Positions 1 to 8,592 are shown, counted from the stretch's first letter. The stretch: 64,000 nucleotides of DNA from Caldilineaceae bacterium (GCA_022842065.1 JALHQH010000003.1:270756-334755); one strand, 5' to 3'. Numbers and translations are program-made. The notes: a model not told the origin generated them from the letters alone.

Positions 1-247
1 GTTTAAATATTCTTGACAAGTGGGACAGCAGTACAGCAACAGACAAGGACAAAAGTAGGCAGCGACCCAACGGCGAGCGCTGCCACGGCCCTTTAGCTGC
101 CGCCCAGTTCGCTCACGATCCCATCAAAGGTCCCGGTGATCTGGGTGCCCAAGGCGGTCAAGGCGGTCACCACGGCAATCGCCACCAACACAATGATCAA
201 CGCATACTCGGCCAAACCCTGACCCTCTTCATCACGTTGCAGACGGG
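1..247. repeat. Tandem duplication, copy 1 (Flp pilin gene and 3' flank)
   Basis: This 247-bp block is identical base for base to 300-546 (offset 299). It covers most of the first Flp pilin gene plus its downstream hairpin. Identity stops at 248/547, inside codons just upstream of the prepilin processing site. The left limit is unknown because the block starts at the window edge. Confidence 0.95.
58..84 (-). terminator. Hairpin downstream of pilin gene 1
   Basis: GGCAGCG (58-64) pairs with CGCTGCC (78-84) around a 13-nt loop. On the minus strand it lies just after the pilin stop codon and is followed by a short T-rich stretch (CTACTTTTGT), as expected for an intrinsic terminator. The same structure recurs in the second repeat copy at 357-383. 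Confidence 0.55.
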
Positions 248-275
248 TAAGCAGCATATTTACAAGCATCAACAT
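93..275 (-). CDS. Flp/Fap-type class III pilin (copy 1)
   Basis: A 60-residue pilin subunit of the Flp (type IVb, Tad) type. The short basic leader ends in EEGQG, followed by LAEYALIIVLVAIAVV. This is the class III prepilin signature, with processing expected after the Gly, Glu and Tyr near mature positions 3-4, and one hydrophobic helix. The ATG at 275 is chosen because the purine-rich stretch AGAGAGAAGAAT precedes it and the leader then has normal length; an in-frame ATG at 338 would add an unlikely 21 residues. The mature part is identical to the product of 392-586 and only the leaders differ. Assembly would need a TadV peptidase and TadA/B/C, none of which is in the window. Confidence 0.9.
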   Translation of the reverse strand: MLMLVNMLLTRLQRDEEGQGLAEYALIIVLVAIAVVTALTALGTQITGTFDGIVSELGGS

Positions 276-299
276 ATTCTTCTCTCTTCTTTCTCTTCT

Positions 300-546
300 G
301 TTTAAATATTCTTGACAAGTGGGACAGCAGTACAGCAACAGACAAGGACAAAAGTAGGCAGCGACCCAACGGCGAGCGCTGCCACGGCCCTTTAGCTGCC
401 GCCCAGTTCGCTCACGATCCCATCAAAGGTCCCGGTGATCTGGGTGCCCAAGGCGGTCAAGGCGGTCACCACGGCAATCGCCACCAACACAATGATCAAC
501 GCATACTCGGCCAAACCCTGACCCTCTTCATCACGTTGCAGACGGG
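300..546. repeat. Tandem duplication, copy 2 (Flp pilin gene and 3' flank)
   Basis: Exact copy of 1-247. It carries the 3' part of the second pilin gene and its downstream hairpin. Absence of any substitution, including at synonymous and non-coding positions, points to a very recent duplication or ongoing gene conversion. Confidence 0.95.
357..383 (-). terminator. Hairpin downstream of pilin gene 2
   Basis: Second copy of the GGCAGCG/CGCTGCC hairpin, located between the two pilin genes on the minus strand. It would end or attenuate transcription from the upstream pilin, so the two copies may be expressed at different levels. Confidence 0.55.
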
Positions 547-586
547 CAATAAATGTGTTCAATAGCATCATCGCATTCATAATCAT
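392..586 (-). CDS. Flp/Fap-type class III pilin (copy 2)
   Basis: A 64-residue Flp pilin with the same mature sequence as copy 1 (LAEYALII onward, ending in SELGGS). The leader MIMNAMMLLNTFIARLQR differs from that of copy 1, showing that the duplicated unit was joined to a different 5' end. ATG 586 follows AAAGGCAAGAACG, a plausible Shine-Dalgarno at normal distance. Minus-strand gene order is TadE-like, third Flp-like gene, copy 2, copy 1, which suggests a pilin locus continuing beyond the left edge. Confidence 0.9.
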   Translation of the reverse strand: MIMNAMMLLNTFIARLQRDEEGQGLAEYALIIVLVAIAVVTALTALGTQITGTFDGIVSELGGS

Positions 587-679
587 CGTTCTTGCCTTTC
601 TGTAGCAAAAGGTTAATTAATAACAGGTTTTATTGTTGGATACCTGCAATCCACGGATTTTACAAAGCAGCTATAATAA

Positions 680-874
680 CTATCGCCGATCACTTTGGAG
701 CTGTTCACTGATAAGCTGAAAGATAGTCGGCAAGGTAACACCAAGAGAAGTTAACATCGCGATAAGGGCTACGGCAATGAGTAAGACCAACATGACATAT
801 TCAATCAACCCTTGTCCTTCTTCATTAAAGATTTGTAGCCGGTAGCTGAGTACAAGTTGACGGAGGTGTTTCAT
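680..874 (-). CDS. Flp-like pilin (divergent third copy)
   Basis: A 64-residue small pilin. Basic leader MKHLRQLVLSYRLQIF, then NEEGQG and LIEYVMLVLLIAVALIAML, keeping the Gly cleavage site and the Glu-Tyr pair. The C-terminus is polar (SEQLQSDRR) and unlike that of copies 1 and 2, so it may be a minor pilin. No strong ribosome site precedes ATG 874. The gap to the upstream TadE-like gene is about 50 bp, so co-transcription is likely. Confidence 0.8.
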   Translation of the reverse strand: MKHLRQLVLSYRLQIFNEEGQGLIEYVMLVLLIAVALIAMLTSLGVTLPTIFQLISEQLQSDRR

Positions 875-926
875 TTTTTGTACCGTGGAGAATCGTTTTT
901 TGAGCGCTGTATAGAATGAATTACGC

Positions 927-1328
927 TTAATTCATTACACTGGCGCTACCACTTACCGAGATTGGACCACCAGCAACAGCAGCAAGCATGGGGGTAATGA
1001 ACTCGAATTCGTAAGTGACTTCAACCTGGATGATCTTCCCACTGCTTAGCGTATTGTTTGCCACTATCACGTTGGACTTATCAACATCAAGGGTGACGAG
1101 CTTTTCCTTTGCAGCAGCCTCTACACTAGCAACATCAACGACCTCTTGACCAGCACCAGCTCTTGCGCCTTCTTGCGCCGCTGATTTGACCATATTGTTT
1201 GTGTAAGCGTAACGACCGAAATCAATCATGGCGAAGGTCATGGCAAGCATCATTGTCAACACGACAGCAAATTCGATAATCGTGGTGCCGCGTTCCTCGT
1301 TATTAAGTAGGGTAAGAAGCTTGCTCAT
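927..1328 (-). CDS. TadE-like minor pilin/pseudopilin
   Basis: 133 residues. The N-terminus NNEERGTTIIEFAVVLTMMLAM is typical of TadE/TadG-like proteins: acidic-basic leader, Thr-rich junction, Glu at the start of one hydrophobic helix. The region GRYAYTNNMVKSAAQEGARAG also matches the family, and the C-terminal half looks like a small extracellular beta-rich domain. It probably works with the Flp pilins next to it as a pseudopilin of a Tad secretion/pilus machine. AAGGTGACAAAGTT before ATG 1328 is a good ribosome site. Confidence 0.82.
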   Translation of the reverse strand: MSKLLTLLNNEERGTTIIEFAVVLTMMLAMTFAMIDFGRYAYTNNMVKSAAQEGARAGAGQEVVDVASVEAAAKEKLVTLDVDKSNVIVANNTLSSGKIIQVEVTYEFEFITPMLAAVAGGPISVSGSASVMN

Positions 1329-1838
1329 AACTTTGTCACCTTAAAATGCTAATTATTAAAATTATTCATCTAATTATGTAAAACCTGTGTATGCATTTAC
1401 CAGATAGAGAAGTAAGCTTTAATTTGCTTTCATTTGTCTGGGTATTTCTTGAAGCTGCTTAATTTCTGATTAAGAGCTACTTGCAGGTTAACATAACTTT
1501 GTGCAAACTATCGTTACAAAATTCTGTCTGTCATTCGCCGCTAAATGTTCGTAATCAGTGTGATTCGTTTCAACTTTTACGTCAGGGTAATCTTTCTTCA
1601 CCTTTCGGTTGGCGATTTTATTCGCAAGCATTGCTTACATTTAATTAAGCACCTGTGTTCATAGTTTATCATTAGCTTTGCTTCTTGATCGTTACAGGAT
1701 CCTGTCACAAACAATCTAGCAGCAGGAGAGCAGCAGGAGAGCAGCAGGCGCATTACCGCTGGCGCAAAGGGCAGGCTGCTTCATTTTGCCTGATCAAACT
1801 TTCCTTGCTCTAGGTAAAGATGTGATAAAATCCACTCT
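1329..1838. other. 510-bp intergenic region between divergent genes
   Basis: AT-rich stretch between the minus-strand pilin locus and the plus-strand gene at 1839. It should hold promoters for both directions. Near its right end is a three-copy 11-bp direct repeat (AGCAGCAGGAG, 1718-1750). Just before 1839 the sequence TGTGATAAAAT (1821-1831) looks like an extended -10 box placed so that transcription would begin at or next to the ATG. No RNA gene or other coding region was recognised. Confidence 0.4.
1718..1750. repeat. Three-copy 11-bp direct repeat
   Basis: AGCAGCAGGAG, AGCAGCAGGAG, AGCAGCAGGCG in tandem, about 90 bp upstream of the gene at 1839. The period of 11 puts each copy on the same helix face, so a protein-binding role is possible but unproven. 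Confidence 0.6.
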
Positions 1839-2483
1839 ATGAGCAACTATACTGCCGATAAACTGTTACCGATTCAACAAAAAGCCTTTACAGTTACCAC
1901 TGGATTTACATTCAGCGAGTTTCTCCAGATTTTCGCAGGTGACCGCCAGTTGTTGCGCAGCCGCGTCGGCGAAGTGCGCGTGCCACCTGCGATCCAAGAT
2001 GCGATTGTTACCTATCCAGACATCCTCAACATGGTGTTGCTGGTCAATGAAGATGCCCCAGAGACCGTCGTGCTCCTGCCGATTATCGTTCGTCTTGCTC
2101 AATTGTCACCCCGTATTGTTTTGCGTATTCTGCGCGATACGGATGACCTTTCGCTGCTTGAAACAGCGGTCGAAGATTTAGATTGGGCAGAAGGGATTGA
2201 CCTGCCACTATTACTAATCTTTGATGAAGAATGGGTTTGGCAGGCACAATGGGGACCACAGCCGGCTGCAGCAGAACCGTACATCGACCGTTGGTTGGAA
2301 ATGCATAGAGAGTATGAAGCACTAGCTGACGATGAATCGGCAGAAGGCCAGGTAGCCTATGCCAATCTTTCCCTCCGATTACTTCATGAGATGCGTGTGT
2401 GGTATAACAGTGGCTTAAATCAAGCCTGCATTCAAGAACTCTATGAGTTACTGAGCAGTTTACATGAGGATGAAGAAGGATAA
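1839..2483 (+). CDS. Conserved-looking hypothetical protein, soluble
   Basis: 214 residues, not recognised. The sequence is rich in Leu, Asp and Glu with no signal peptide or membrane segment, and predicted mostly alpha-helical (for example PIIVRLAQLSPRIVLRIL and LRLLHEMRVWYNSGLNQAC). It ends in an acidic tail (LHEDEEG). A TGTGATAAAAT box just upstream suggests a leaderless or near-leaderless mRNA. Neighbours give no functional clue: divergent pilin genes on one side and a secreted protein 350 bp downstream. Confidence 0.65.
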   Translation: MSNYTADKLLPIQQKAFTVTTGFTFSEFLQIFAGDRQLLRSRVGEVRVPPAIQDAIVTYPDILNMVLLVNEDAPETVVLLPIIVRLAQLSPRIVLRILRDTDDLSLLETAVEDLDWAEGIDLPLLLIFDEEWVWQAQWGPQPAAAEPYIDRWLEMHREYEALADDESAEGQVAYANLSLRLLHEMRVWYNSGLNQACIQELYELLSSLHEDEEG

Positions 2484-2832
2484 CCTGATAACCGCAGAAG
2501 GCGTGCCAATGATGAAGCAATGGCCGCTAGAAAAGTAGCGTATGGTTGGTAGTATAATTGTTGCAGGGCAAGCTACGTTACAAATACACCGCTTGCATTG
2601 TCCTCTCACTGCGTGAATACACCGAACACCTTATAGAAGATTCAATCGCCACATGGTACAATGGGCCTATTGTGCGATTGTTCTGACCAAGTTAGATCAT
2701 CTTTCCAGCGATGATCGCTTTCAAGCAGCGCACACTTTATACGTCTGTTAGACTTGACGCTGAGCTAATAGCAGTTGCAAAATCCGCCTTGCAGTTAGCG
2801 CCAAGTATATAAAGTGTGATAGGAATGAGCTT
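2484..2832. other. 349-bp intergenic region
   Basis: No gene seen. It contains a widely spaced perfect inverted repeat, CACACTTTATA (2731-2741) and TATAAAGTGTG (2808-2818), ending 15 bp before the next start codon. This could be an operator or a hairpin in the leader of the 2833 gene. Confidence 0.35.
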
Positions 2833-4068
2833 GTGTTACATTGGATCCAATCAGGTTGTCGGTATAGCGGTCAACTGTTGGCGCAGACAGTATCCTTTCT
2901 GCATAAACACCCTCTGCCGCCAGCAATAGTTAATAACCAACCCCGACACGCGCGCCGGCAGTTTCGGCTTGGATTGAGCATTTTACTCTTTTTGCTATCC
3001 AGCAGCGCCACCTTGCTGGCGTGGCCACTGTTAGCGGCAATTGAGCTTAATTACTTTGATATCTTTGTCGCTGCGGATACGATCACATTGGAATGGAGCA
3101 CTGCCGGTGAATATAATACGGCTGGCTTTGAAGTCTACTGCAAAGCAGAAGATGAGCCAGATAGTGCGTTTCACCTGATCGATCAGCGTATTGCACAAGG
3201 AAGTGCTAGCCAAGGGGCGATCTATCGGCTCGATCTAACGCGCGATCTGGTGCCAGGCCAAAGCTACTGCTTCCGGCTACGCGAAATCACAACAGATAAT
3301 ACCATCGGTGAGGTGCTGCAACGCTGTGGTTATGGCTTGAACATTACACCTACCCCACAAATGACACCCACCAGCTTTGGGGCACCACCGATCACAACGA
3401 CCATTGATTTTCCCACCACTACGCTAACGAACACAACTGGTATAACTGTCACCAACATCGTGACCGGGGACCCCTTTTCAGCAAATAATGAACCAGGCAC
3501 ATTTACACAACTTGCCCCTTTTGAGTTAACCGCAACCAGTGATGCATTATTGGCACTGCCAGTATTTACACCAACCCCACTCGGTTTAATCAGTCCATTA
3601 AATACGCCCGAACCGTTTATACCCCCGCCCTTGCCCACTGTTGCCCTGACCGTTACACCTGGTAGCGGGCTGACGGCACCAACCACCTTTACGTCAACAC
3701 AAGATTTATCGGCAGCGCAGAATTTTACCGCCACACAAAACAATCCGCCGATCAGCGCACTACCACCGGCTGCCCCTCTAACGGTGGCACAACCTGATGC
3801 GGCGATCGCGAATCCACCTTATATTGTGCTAACAGCACCCCCTGCGTTGGCAGCAGCGCCCCTATTACCAACCTTTACGCCTTATCCGACCGCGGTCGCA
3901 CCTGCCGCAGGACAGTTAATAGCGGCCTCGTTGCCGAACACGCAAAATCTGATGATGTTGTTACTTTGTGGGGTCTTTTCCGGCGCAAGTGGGTTAGGCA
4001 TTTTGGGCTTAATTACCACCCTCCTCTATATGCGTTCACGCAGTAACCAACAGAGCCGGCAACGGTAA
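2833..4068 (+). CDS. Surface protein: Fn3-like domain, Thr/Pro-rich stalk, sorting-signal-like C-terminus
   Basis: 411 residues, GTG start. After a long basic N-region a hydrophobic stretch (about residues 46-68) acts as signal peptide or anchor. Residues about 70-165 look like a fibronectin-III/Ig-type beta domain (EWSTAGEYNTAGFEVYC, YCFRLREI). A low-complexity Thr/Pro/Ala-rich stalk of some 200 residues follows. The C-terminus has LPNTQ, then a hydrophobic segment and a basic tail (MRSRSNQQSRQR), the layout of an LPxTG-type cell-wall sorting signal, although the final Gly is Gln. It may simply be a C-terminal membrane anchor. It is a single gene with convergent neighbours, and no ribosome site decides the start. 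Confidence 0.7.
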   Translation: MLHWIQSGCRYSGQLLAQTVSFLHKHPLPPAIVNNQPRHARRQFRLGLSILLFLLSSSATLLAWPLLAAIELNYFDIFVAADTITLEWSTAGEYNTAGFEVYCKAEDEPDSAFHLIDQRIAQGSASQGAIYRLDLTRDLVPGQSYCFRLREITTDNTIGEVLQRCGYGLNITPTPQMTPTSFGAPPITTTIDFPTTTLTNTTGITVTNIVTGDPFSANNEPGTFTQLAPFELTATSDALLALPVFTPTPLGLISPLNTPEPFIPPPLPTVALTVTPGSGLTAPTTFTSTQDLSAAQNFTATQNNPPISALPPAAPLTVAQPDAAIANPPYIVLTAPPALAAAPLLPTFTPYPTAVAPAAGQLIAASLPNTQNLMMLLLCGVFSGASGLGILGLITTLLYMRSRSNQQSRQR

Positions 4069-4150
4069 ACTGCCGCTGGTAAATACAAGTAGCCAGCACA
4101 AAATATCGCGTTGTAGGACGTCCAAGGGCTACTTTAGTAACAAGTGCAGA

Positions 4151-5776
4151 CTAGCGACGCGGCTGCTTGCCTGGGTCCGGCAATCCTGCCCACTCTTCAT
4201 CCAATTGCTCAAGGTCGAAAGCTGATTGCGCAAAGGGTGGCAGTGGAGCCGGTAAGCCACCAGCTTCTGGGGTAGTATTTTCGCTATGTTGGAGCGTGTG
4301 AAAGAGTAAACCAAGCGGGATACAACAGAGCATACCAGTCAAAAAGCCCCACAAGCTCAAGGCTAATACGCCGATCGCTTGGGCTTGCAACTGCGCAGGA
4401 AAATCCATTTGATAACCACTCACCACAAAAAGCCCAGCAACCCCTTGCCCAACCACCCCAAGATGACTCTCTTCGCCCACTAATTGCCAACCGCGCCCGA
4501 CGACACCATCGGCAAAAATACCAACGAAAAGCAGCCCAATCACCGCTGGGATTCCACTGGCCGTCACCACGCCGGTTGCATCATCCAGCAACCAGATCCC
4601 TTCTACGACAAAGATCGCAAAAGGGACCGTTGCACCAGCCAGCAGACCAATCGCAAACGCAACACCCGGCTGTACAAAAGGGCCAACGGCCAAGCCGGCG
4701 ACGACGCCAGCGACCAACCCGCGCGCACAAGTCATTGGTTCGCTACGCCCAGTGACAAACCAGGTGTAGAAAAGTGACGGAATCAGGCCACCAGCAGCAA
4801 GCAATAAGCTATTCACACTGCCACGCATTAATGCTAAATCACCCAAATTGGCAACCTGCAGCGGATTTGACCAATACCAACCGAGGCTACCGATCAGGAC
4901 AAAAAGACTGCCAACCACTACCAACAAGGGCAGATGCACGGGGGGCAGTTCGAGATGTGCCAACGGCACAAGTTGCCGGCGCGGAATCCAAACTACCAAG
5001 GCTGCCAGCGCAAAGCCAGCACCAAAGAGATGGACGGTGCCCGCACCACCAAAATCAACAAAACCATGACCAAGGTTCAAGTTGCGGCCTAATGCACTTA
5101 GCCAGCCGCCACCTTGCACCCAGTTGCCGGCGAGGGGATAGATAATCCCACCGATCAACAAAGCCAGCAACAGGGTCACAATAGCAGGCGCACGGCCACG
5201 CAGTGCCATCGCCGGCAACATTGCGGCCGTGACAACCCAAGGCAGGTGGGCGAGAAAAAGGGTATAGGTAAACGCCGTAACTTGAGCACCAGACAGGAAC
5301 CAGCCACTGAGACCCGCAACCCCCCAGCCTGTGCCCCAATTAGTTGAAAGGGGACTCCATTCCCACACCAACTGCCGCAGCGCAGGGTCGGTATAGACCA
5401 GCCCAATTCCACCAAAATGTAAAGCAAAACCGACGGCCCAATAGGCGAAGGTGGCTAGACTGATGGCTGCCAACCCACCCAGGGCGGCATTCCAGGCATA
5501 GGTAACATCTAAACCAGCGACACCGATCAAAATAAAGCCAGTTGGGACTAACAGCGCCAGAAAACTGGTAATCAGGAACCAGTAGAGCGGCAAATCAACG
5601 TCACTTGGCGCGCCCACGGATAAGCTATCGCGCCCTTGGGCCCAAAGCTGTTCCGGCCACAAAACGATCGATAGCAGGCTAAGAAGTATCACTAAGAAAA
5701 CGAAGATCCGCCGAAAATCACCGATCTGCGCCGCACGTCGCTCGACGAAGATCGAGCAAAAACGGTTAGTAGACAT
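4151..5776 (-). CDS. Ammonium transporter (Amt)-family membrane protein, atypical
   Basis: 541 residues with about 11-12 membrane segments and a signal-like first helix. Amt features: [30 protein letters not shown], then [19 protein letters not shown] with the first pore His (about H249), and [17 protein letters not shown] near residue 399. In canonical Amt proteins the last motif is DD-x7-HG and carries the second pore His; here that position is Ser (about 407). The usual AER(I/V) motif after the phenylalanine-gate helix is also altered (ALRGRAP). The C-terminal tail is Pro/Glu-rich. So it is an Amt homologue whose conduction mechanism may differ, or a sensor. No glnB/glnK gene lies beside it. 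Confidence 0.8.
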   Translation of the reverse strand: MSTNRFCSIFVERRAAQIGDFRRIFVFLVILLSLLSIVLWPEQLWAQGRDSLSVGAPSDVDLPLYWFLITSFLALLVPTGFILIGVAGLDVTYAWNAALGGLAAISLATFAYWAVGFALHFGGIGLVYTDPALRQLVWEWSPLSTNWGTGWGVAGLSGWFLSGAQVTAFTYTLFLAHLPWVVTAAMLPAMALRGRAPAIVTLLLALLIGGIIYPLAGNWVQGGGWLSALGRNLNLGHGFVDFGGAGTVHLFGAGFALAALVVWIPRRQLVPLAHLELPPVHLPLLVVVGSLFVLIGSLGWYWSNPLQVANLGDLALMRGSVNSLLLAAGGLIPSLFYTWFVTGRSEPMTCARGLVAGVVAGLAVGPFVQPGVAFAIGLLAGATVPFAIFVVEGIWLLDDATGVVTASGIPAVIGLLFVGIFADGVVGRGWQLVGEESHLGVVGQGVAGLFVVSGYQMDFPAQLQAQAIGVLALSLWGFLTGMLCCIPLGLLFHTLQHSENTTPEAGGLPAPLPPFAQSAFDLEQLDEEWAGLPDPGKQPRR

Positions 5777-6121
5777 TTTTATCGTCTTTTCGCAGGGGTC
5801 GTTTATGTCTTACCAGACATAGCGACCGCAGGATGAGTGCAATTTAAATAGTTCTCACTATTTGAGGATAGCGCTTGAATTATCCTATCAATACACGAAA
5901 ATGGCACCAAATCTAAATGAATAGCGCTAATCATACCAAAAGTAACGCAATTCCCAAAGTTACTTGAAATTAATGTTGCATTTAGCGCTTTGATGCGGCA
6001 TCCGCGCCGATCCAAGCCGAAGCCGGTACGGCAAGGGGAGGAGGAAGTGGGAGAGATAAGGGAGAATTCGTAGTAAAAGTGATGCTAAGTGGAATAGCGC
6101 AAAATCAAGCTTGATAACTAA
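5777..6121 (-). promoter_or_regulatory. 345-bp upstream region of the Amt-like gene with repeated palindromes
   Basis: AT-rich. TAGCGCT(T/A) occurs at 5869, 5922 and 5983, spaced 53 and 61 bp. AAATAGT-TCTC-ACTATTT (5846-5863) and AAGTAAC/GTTACTT (5940-5965) are perfect inverted repeats. The cluster may be operator sites controlling the Amt-like gene. No coding region is supported here. Confidence 0.35.
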
Positions 6122-7483
6122 CTACCGCTCGCTGCCCACAGCTGTGCTGACAATTGGTAGTGTAGCCACATCACTGGTGGCGATAACTGTTGTGGTCGCA
6201 ACCCAGACGAGTTGCTCCTTTTCGACTTCGAGCAGTAACCAACTCGTATCTGCGGTGCGGCCAATCGCAACCCACTGGCTACCAGAGGGCAAAATCTGTA
6301 ATACGGGTGATTCAACCAAAGTGTCGGCGCGACCGTTCACATAGTAATTATCAGGGACGAGGATTAAGATAGCGGCTATGTCAACAGTGTTAACCGATGG
6401 TGCGCGGGTCGGCGTCGGCACGCTGGGCGTAAGCGTGGAACGCGGCAGCGAGGTAGCCATGGGAAGTAGGGTCGGTGTTGACATAGTAACCGTTTCAACT
6501 GTAGCCATATTTACGCCCACGGCCGATTGCACACCGGTGAATGAGCTGCTGCTATCCATAGGTTGGGCAGTAGCAGTTAGCATTGGTGCGGTAGTTAGTT
6601 CTATCGTTGCTGGTACGGGGTCAGCAGCCGGGGAAGTTTGTGTTTCAATCGAGCCAAGCCCACTGCGCGGCTGGATGATTACCGTTGCGAAAGTTTCAAC
6701 CGTGGCTGAGGGCACGATTGGCAACACCGCTAGTGCAGGCGAATCACTCGGGGACGTCACAAGTGCCGCGGGCTGATCTGGCACCAAAACAGGCCCCAGC
6801 GCAGCAGTACGCGGCGAACGGAAAGGGCGATTTAAGAAGAAATCAACCGATGTAAAATCAAATGCCTGTACAGCAACAACAATCACCAACAGTGCGATCA
6901 TTGAGGTAAGGAGGGCAAGCCGGGGAGATAACAAAGATAGCGGCTGTTTCGCAACCACCTTTACCGCCAAAGCGACGCGCGTTACGGCATTGTCCAGGTT
7001 AACTTGGATCCAGCCCTGGTAGCTCTTACCCGCTTCCAGCCGCGCCGTATCAACGACGACGGCAAATTCCATTGGAAAGGGCTGGTGCGGGTGCAGGCGC
7101 CGCCCTTTTGTAACTTTGAACCAGCCATCAACATCGCTATATTCCAGTTGTAAGCTTTGTGCCACCCCACCGGAATTTTCGACATGAAAGACCAACGTTT
7201 GCTGTTTGCCGCGGGCTAGCTCGCCAAAATCTAAGCTGGCCGGCAATGCAATTGGTTGCGGTTGGGGGCCGGTATAATCTGTGACAAAAGCATTAAAGGC
7301 AGGATGCAACAAAGCGCGGTAAGCTTCATTAATTTCTTGCAGCTTTTGCTCAACATACACCTTGTCATCCGGATTTGTGAAACGATCAGGATGATAAATA
7401 CGGACAAGACGCTTGTATTGAGCCTTGATCTGCTCTTCGCTTGCGTCTGCCGCGATCTCTAGGATACGGCGATAATCTTTCAT
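6122..7483 (-). CDS. Membrane-anchored J-domain protein with Ig-like and SH3-like domains
   Basis: 453 residues from ATG 7483, where the J-domain begins (MKDYRRILEI); the same frame opens 72 nt earlier but would add an unrelated N-terminus. Residues 1-65 are a DnaJ J-domain with HPD at 31-33, the motif that stimulates Hsp70 ATPase. Residues about 78-178 form a beta-sandwich resembling ASH/HYDIN-type Ig folds (LDFGELARGKQQTLVFHVEN). One membrane helix lies at about 187-207. A Ser/Thr/Pro-rich linker and a C-terminal SH3-like region follow (LVESPVLQILPSGSQWVAIG). The predicted topology puts the J-domain in the cytosol and the SH3 part outside. No DnaK or GrpE gene is nearby. Confidence 0.75.
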   Translation of the reverse strand: MKDYRRILEIAADASEEQIKAQYKRLVRIYHPDRFTNPDDKVYVEQKLQEINEAYRALLHPAFNAFVTDYTGPQPQPIALPASLDFGELARGKQQTLVFHVENSGGVAQSLQLEYSDVDGWFKVTKGRRLHPHQPFPMEFAVVVDTARLEAGKSYQGWIQVNLDNAVTRVALAVKVVAKQPLSLLSPRLALLTSMIALLVIVVAVQAFDFTSVDFFLNRPFRSPRTAALGPVLVPDQPAALVTSPSDSPALAVLPIVPSATVETFATVIIQPRSGLGSIETQTSPAADPVPATIELTTAPMLTATAQPMDSSSSFTGVQSAVGVNMATVETVTMSTPTLLPMATSLPRSTLTPSVPTPTRAPSVNTVDIAAILILVPDNYYVNGRADTLVESPVLQILPSGSQWVAIGRTADTSWLLLEVEKEQLVWVATTTVIATSDVATLPIVSTAVGSER

Positions 7484-7634
7484 GTTGCAGCCAGTCGATG
7501 AATGAAGGCGTTGATCGTGGAAAGTAAGCCAAACCGAGGGACAGGTTATTTGCATTACTACGCGACAAAAGCAAAAGATTAAGTAAGGCTCCTACCACCG
7601 GTAAAATGTTACTTAATTACAACTGCTAGTATAT

Positions 7635-8423
7635 TTATCGGGATTCAGCGTCAGATCCTTCATCCTTTACTGGAATTTGTTGCAAAGCGTCAGGGAAACG
7701 TTGCTGATTGGTCCGAGTCGCGCGGGCAAGGAAGAGGGCCGCCAGTAAGGCGGCAAAAAAGCCGACCACTTGCAGCAGGCGCCACCCAGCGATGAGCTTG
7801 GCATCAGCTTCGTAAGCACCGACAACCAGCAGCACTAAACCGACACCGAAACAGAGCTGAAGCAGAACAAACAAAGGGGAAGCTGGCAGCGGTTGCACCC
7901 ATTGCCAAAGTAGGACAAGCCCAATGCCGGCCGCATAGTAAAGCGCAACTGGGTGTACGTCTTCACCATAATACTTGATAGCCCAAGGCAGCGCGCTAGG
8001 CAGACCAATGATCTCGCCGGTTAACAAGGCACCGGCAAAGAAGATAGCTGTGCTGGCGGTTATCCCAACGCCTAAGGCGGTAATCACGGGGGCGGGACGG
8101 AGGGCGCGCCTGATCATGTAGACATACGCAGCCACAAGCGCACCGCCAATCCCTGGCAAAAGGGCAAATCCGCTTGGCCGCAAGCTGATCATTAGCCAAG
8201 GTTCTGCAATATAAATAGGCCAAAATTGGATCACATTCCAGAGACGCGCTACAATCAAGCCGAACAGCAACATCATAAGGCCTGTATTCCAAACATCATC
8301 GATGAGTAAACCCAGCCGACGCCCATAGCGGCCGGCGAGTTCAAGGCCAATCGTCACCGCAATTAAAGCAACGATGGGACCGGTTGGAATTGTTAGTGGT
8401 CCAAAAGGTAGTGCAGGATACAT
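7635..8423 (-). CDS. Lgt-like membrane protein lacking catalytic motifs
   Basis: 262 residues, about seven membrane segments. It resembles prolipoprotein diacylglyceryl transferase: IDDVWNTGLMMLLFGLIVARLWNVI near residue 41, GEIIGLPSALPWAI and EDVHPVALYYA near the middle. The Lgt HGG motif is replaced by LPGIGG, and the GRxxNFxNxE signature is replaced by FAGALLTGE, losing the essential Arg and Asn. It is therefore probably not an active Lgt, although the fold appears conserved. The window holds several lipoproteins, so a true lgt should exist elsewhere. Start ATG 8423; no upstream partner in the same operon. Confidence 0.65.
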   Translation of the reverse strand: MYPALPFGPLTIPTGPIVALIAVTIGLELAGRYGRRLGLLIDDVWNTGLMMLLFGLIVARLWNVIQFWPIYIAEPWLMISLRPSGFALLPGIGGALVAAYVYMIRRALRPAPVITALGVGITASTAIFFAGALLTGEIIGLPSALPWAIKYYGEDVHPVALYYAAGIGLVLLWQWVQPLPASPLFVLLQLCFGVGLVLLVVGAYEADAKLIAGWRLLQVVGFFAALLAALFLARATRTNQQRFPDALQQIPVKDEGSDAESR

Positions 8424-8592
8424 AGTTTTTATTATACCTGATTGAGCCGTTATCGGCCTTTTTGCTGATGGACATCGCTGCCAAATCGCTTAATGATCGG
8501 TGCGGCATGTTATCGTTATACTGCGTTTAGCGATAAGCTACCATTTGTATCGACGCTGTCCAAACGCAGTATCTGATGAAAGGGAAATTTTC

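Noticed and set aside
1..600. Pilin repeat as a possible insertion sequence
   Set aside because: No transposase, terminal inverted repeats or target duplications; it is a gene-sized tandem duplication.
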